From Cytophagales bacterium (GTDB taxonomy: Bacteria; Bacteroidota; Bacteroidia; Cytophagales; Cyclobacteriaceae), in assembly GCA_024643485.1 (NCBI GenBank), contig JAHEMU010000131.1, positions 1-7,312 of the forward strand: a stretch of 7,312 bases of DNA, given 5' to 3'. How positions within the stretch are numbered: position 1 is the stretch's first letter; each line of letters opens with the position of its first letter. Shown here in pieces: positions 6,135 through 7,312 of this stretch. The position numbers and the translations under genes are program-made. Below the pieces are notes generated by a model. That model was not told the DNA's origin and searched no databases. It worked only from the letters and a program-made list of their open reading frames with translations.

Positions 6135-7304
6135 TTAGCTTACAATTTCCTTAGCCTTGCACGTTTCATATAATTGGTGCAATTCTTGATCTCTCACCTC
6201 TAAAAGTTCGTCTGCCAAAATTAAAAATTCAGTATATACTTTATTCAGTTCTTCCACTTCAAGATCGTATCCCAACTGTTGTAAACGATATCTCAGTGCT
6301 GCTCTTCCACTTCTTGCTGTAAGAACAATTTCTGATCGGTTAACCCCTACTTCTGCAGGGTCGATAATTTCATAATTTAATCGATCTTTAATTACTCCAT
6401 CCTGATGGATACCACTGGAATGAGCAAAAGCATTACTTCCTACAATGGCTTTATTAGGTTGAACAGGCATCCCCATAATATCGGACACCAAGTGGCTTAT
6501 AGCATAAAATTTCTCGCTTATCACCTTTGTTTTATGAGGGATATCGTGGCGCTTTTTAATAATCATTACCACCTCTTCCAAAGAAGTATTTCCAGCACGC
6601 TCCCCGATTCCATTGATGGTACATTCGATTTGCCGCGCTCCATTTCTAATGCCACTGATGGAATTAGCCGTAGCCAATCCCAAATCATTGTGGCAATGTG
6701 TAGATAAAATAGCTTTGTCAATGTTCGGCACATTATTAGCTAGATAGGCTATTTTAGCTCCATATTCTTCAGGCAAGCAATACCCTGTTGTATCAGGAAT
6801 ATTCAAAATGGTAGCACCAGCCTTAATCATTTCTTCACATACTTTTGCTAAGTATTCGTTATCTGTTCTTCCAGCATCTTCAGCATAAAACTCAACCTCC
6901 TCAACCAAATTTCTAGCCATCTTCACGGCTTTTATTCCCCTCTCTAACACCTCTTCTCTTGTTGAACGCAATTTGCTAAATATATGCTGATCTGACGTTC
7001 CAATTCCGGTATGAATTCTTGCGCGTTTGGCATGTTTTAATGCAGCTGCTGCTACCTCAATATCATTTTGAACTGCTCGAGTAAGACCACAAATAATCGG
7101 CTCTCTAAGTGCTTTTGCTATTTCTTCTACACTTTTAAAATCTCCAGGACTAGACACAGGAAATCCCGCCTCAATAACATCTACGCCCAATACTTCAAGC
7201 GCTAAAGCTATCCTAACTTTCTGTTCCGTATTTAGCTTACAGCCCGGAACTTGCTCTCCGTCTCTTAAAGTAGTGTCAAAAATATAGATGCGATCGTCTT
7301 TCAT
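6135..7304 (-). CDS. leuA: 2-isopropylmalate synthase LeuA, short form
   Basis: LeuA condenses acetyl-CoA with 2-oxoisovalerate, the committed step of leucine synthesis. The 389 residues show the HMGL-like TIM-barrel motifs FDTTLRDGEQ (9-18), VIEAGFPVSSPGDF (43-56), metal ligands Asp15, His203 and His205 (STHCHNDLGLATAN, 201-214), and NGIGERAGNTSLEEV (231-245) with Asn239. SGIHQDG (297-303) marks the start of the linker region. The chain ends about 85 residues later, whereas classical LeuA proteins of about 500-570 residues continue into a leucine-binding regulatory domain. The end looks natural, because the TAA is followed after 5 nt by leuC. Related enzymes (citramalate or homocitrate synthase) share the motifs; the leuCDB context favours isopropylmalate synthase. 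Only 8 nt lie upstream of the start, so the promoter and any earlier operon genes, perhaps ilv genes, are outside the window. Confidence 0.95.
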   Translation of the reverse strand: MKDDRIYIFDTTLRDGEQVPGCKLNTEQKVRIALALEVLGVDVIEAGFPVSSPGDFKSVEEIAKALREPIICGLTRAVQNDIEVAAAALKHAKRARIHTGIGTSDQHIFSKLRSTREEVLERGIKAVKMARNLVEEVEFYAEDAGRTDNEYLAKVCEEMIKAGATILNIPDTTGYCLPEEYGAKIAYLANNVPNIDKAILSTHCHNDLGLATANSISGIRNGARQIECTINGIGERAGNTSLEEVVMIIKKRHDIPHKTKVISEKFYAISHLVSDIMGMPVQPNKAIVGSNAFAHSSGIHQDGVIKDRLNYEIIDPAEVGVNRSEIVLTARSGRAALRYRLQQLGYDLEVEELNKVYTEFLILADELLEVRDQELHQLYETCKAKEIVS

Positions 7305-7312
7305 TTTAAGGC

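Noticed and set aside
6405..6707. Plus-strand open frame of 100 codons antisense to leuA
   Set aside because: It is embedded in conserved leuA sequence, including the HCHND and GNTS motif region, and looks like a shadow frame.

Overview
This AT-rich window looks like ordinary chromosome from a member of the Bacteroidota, perhaps the Cytophagia/Flavobacteriia side. That placement is inferred from the style of the proteins, the A-rich leaders mostly lacking Shine-Dalgarno sites, and a TAnnTTTG-type promoter element. It has not been tested against a database. I see no mobile element, CRISPR array, tRNA or rRNA.

Layout. (1) Positions 1-1893, minus strand: the start of a phenylacetate catabolism operon, paaA-paaB-paaC, with paaC cut by the window edge. 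The genes are joined by overlapping stop/start codons (TAATG, then ATGA). Together they encode subunits of the phenylacetyl-CoA 1,2-epoxidase: PaaA is the di-iron catalytic subunit, PaaC its structural partner and PaaB the bridging subunit. paaD, paaE and the rest of the pathway would lie beyond position 1. (2) Positions 1894-2018: a 125-bp divergent intergenic region holding three similar 12-bp boxes (AACYAWWWRGTT) and a good -7 promoter element for paaA. (3) Positions 2019-3013, plus strand: two genes of unknown function, a four-helix membrane protein (GTG start) and a small soluble protein with a possible receiver-like fold. (4) Positions 3015-7304, minus strand: a complete leucine biosynthesis operon leuA-leuC-leuD-leuB with gaps of only 3-25 nt. 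It carries 2-oxoisovalerate plus acetyl-CoA through 2- and 3-isopropylmalate to the 2-oxoisocaproate precursor of leucine.

The pathways themselves are well known and I do not see a new multi-gene system. The points most worth a second look are the double-length PaaB, which appears to hold two PaaB-like halves, the triple-box operator-like region in front of paaA, the short LeuA without the usual leucine-sensing domain, and the two unknown genes between the operons.
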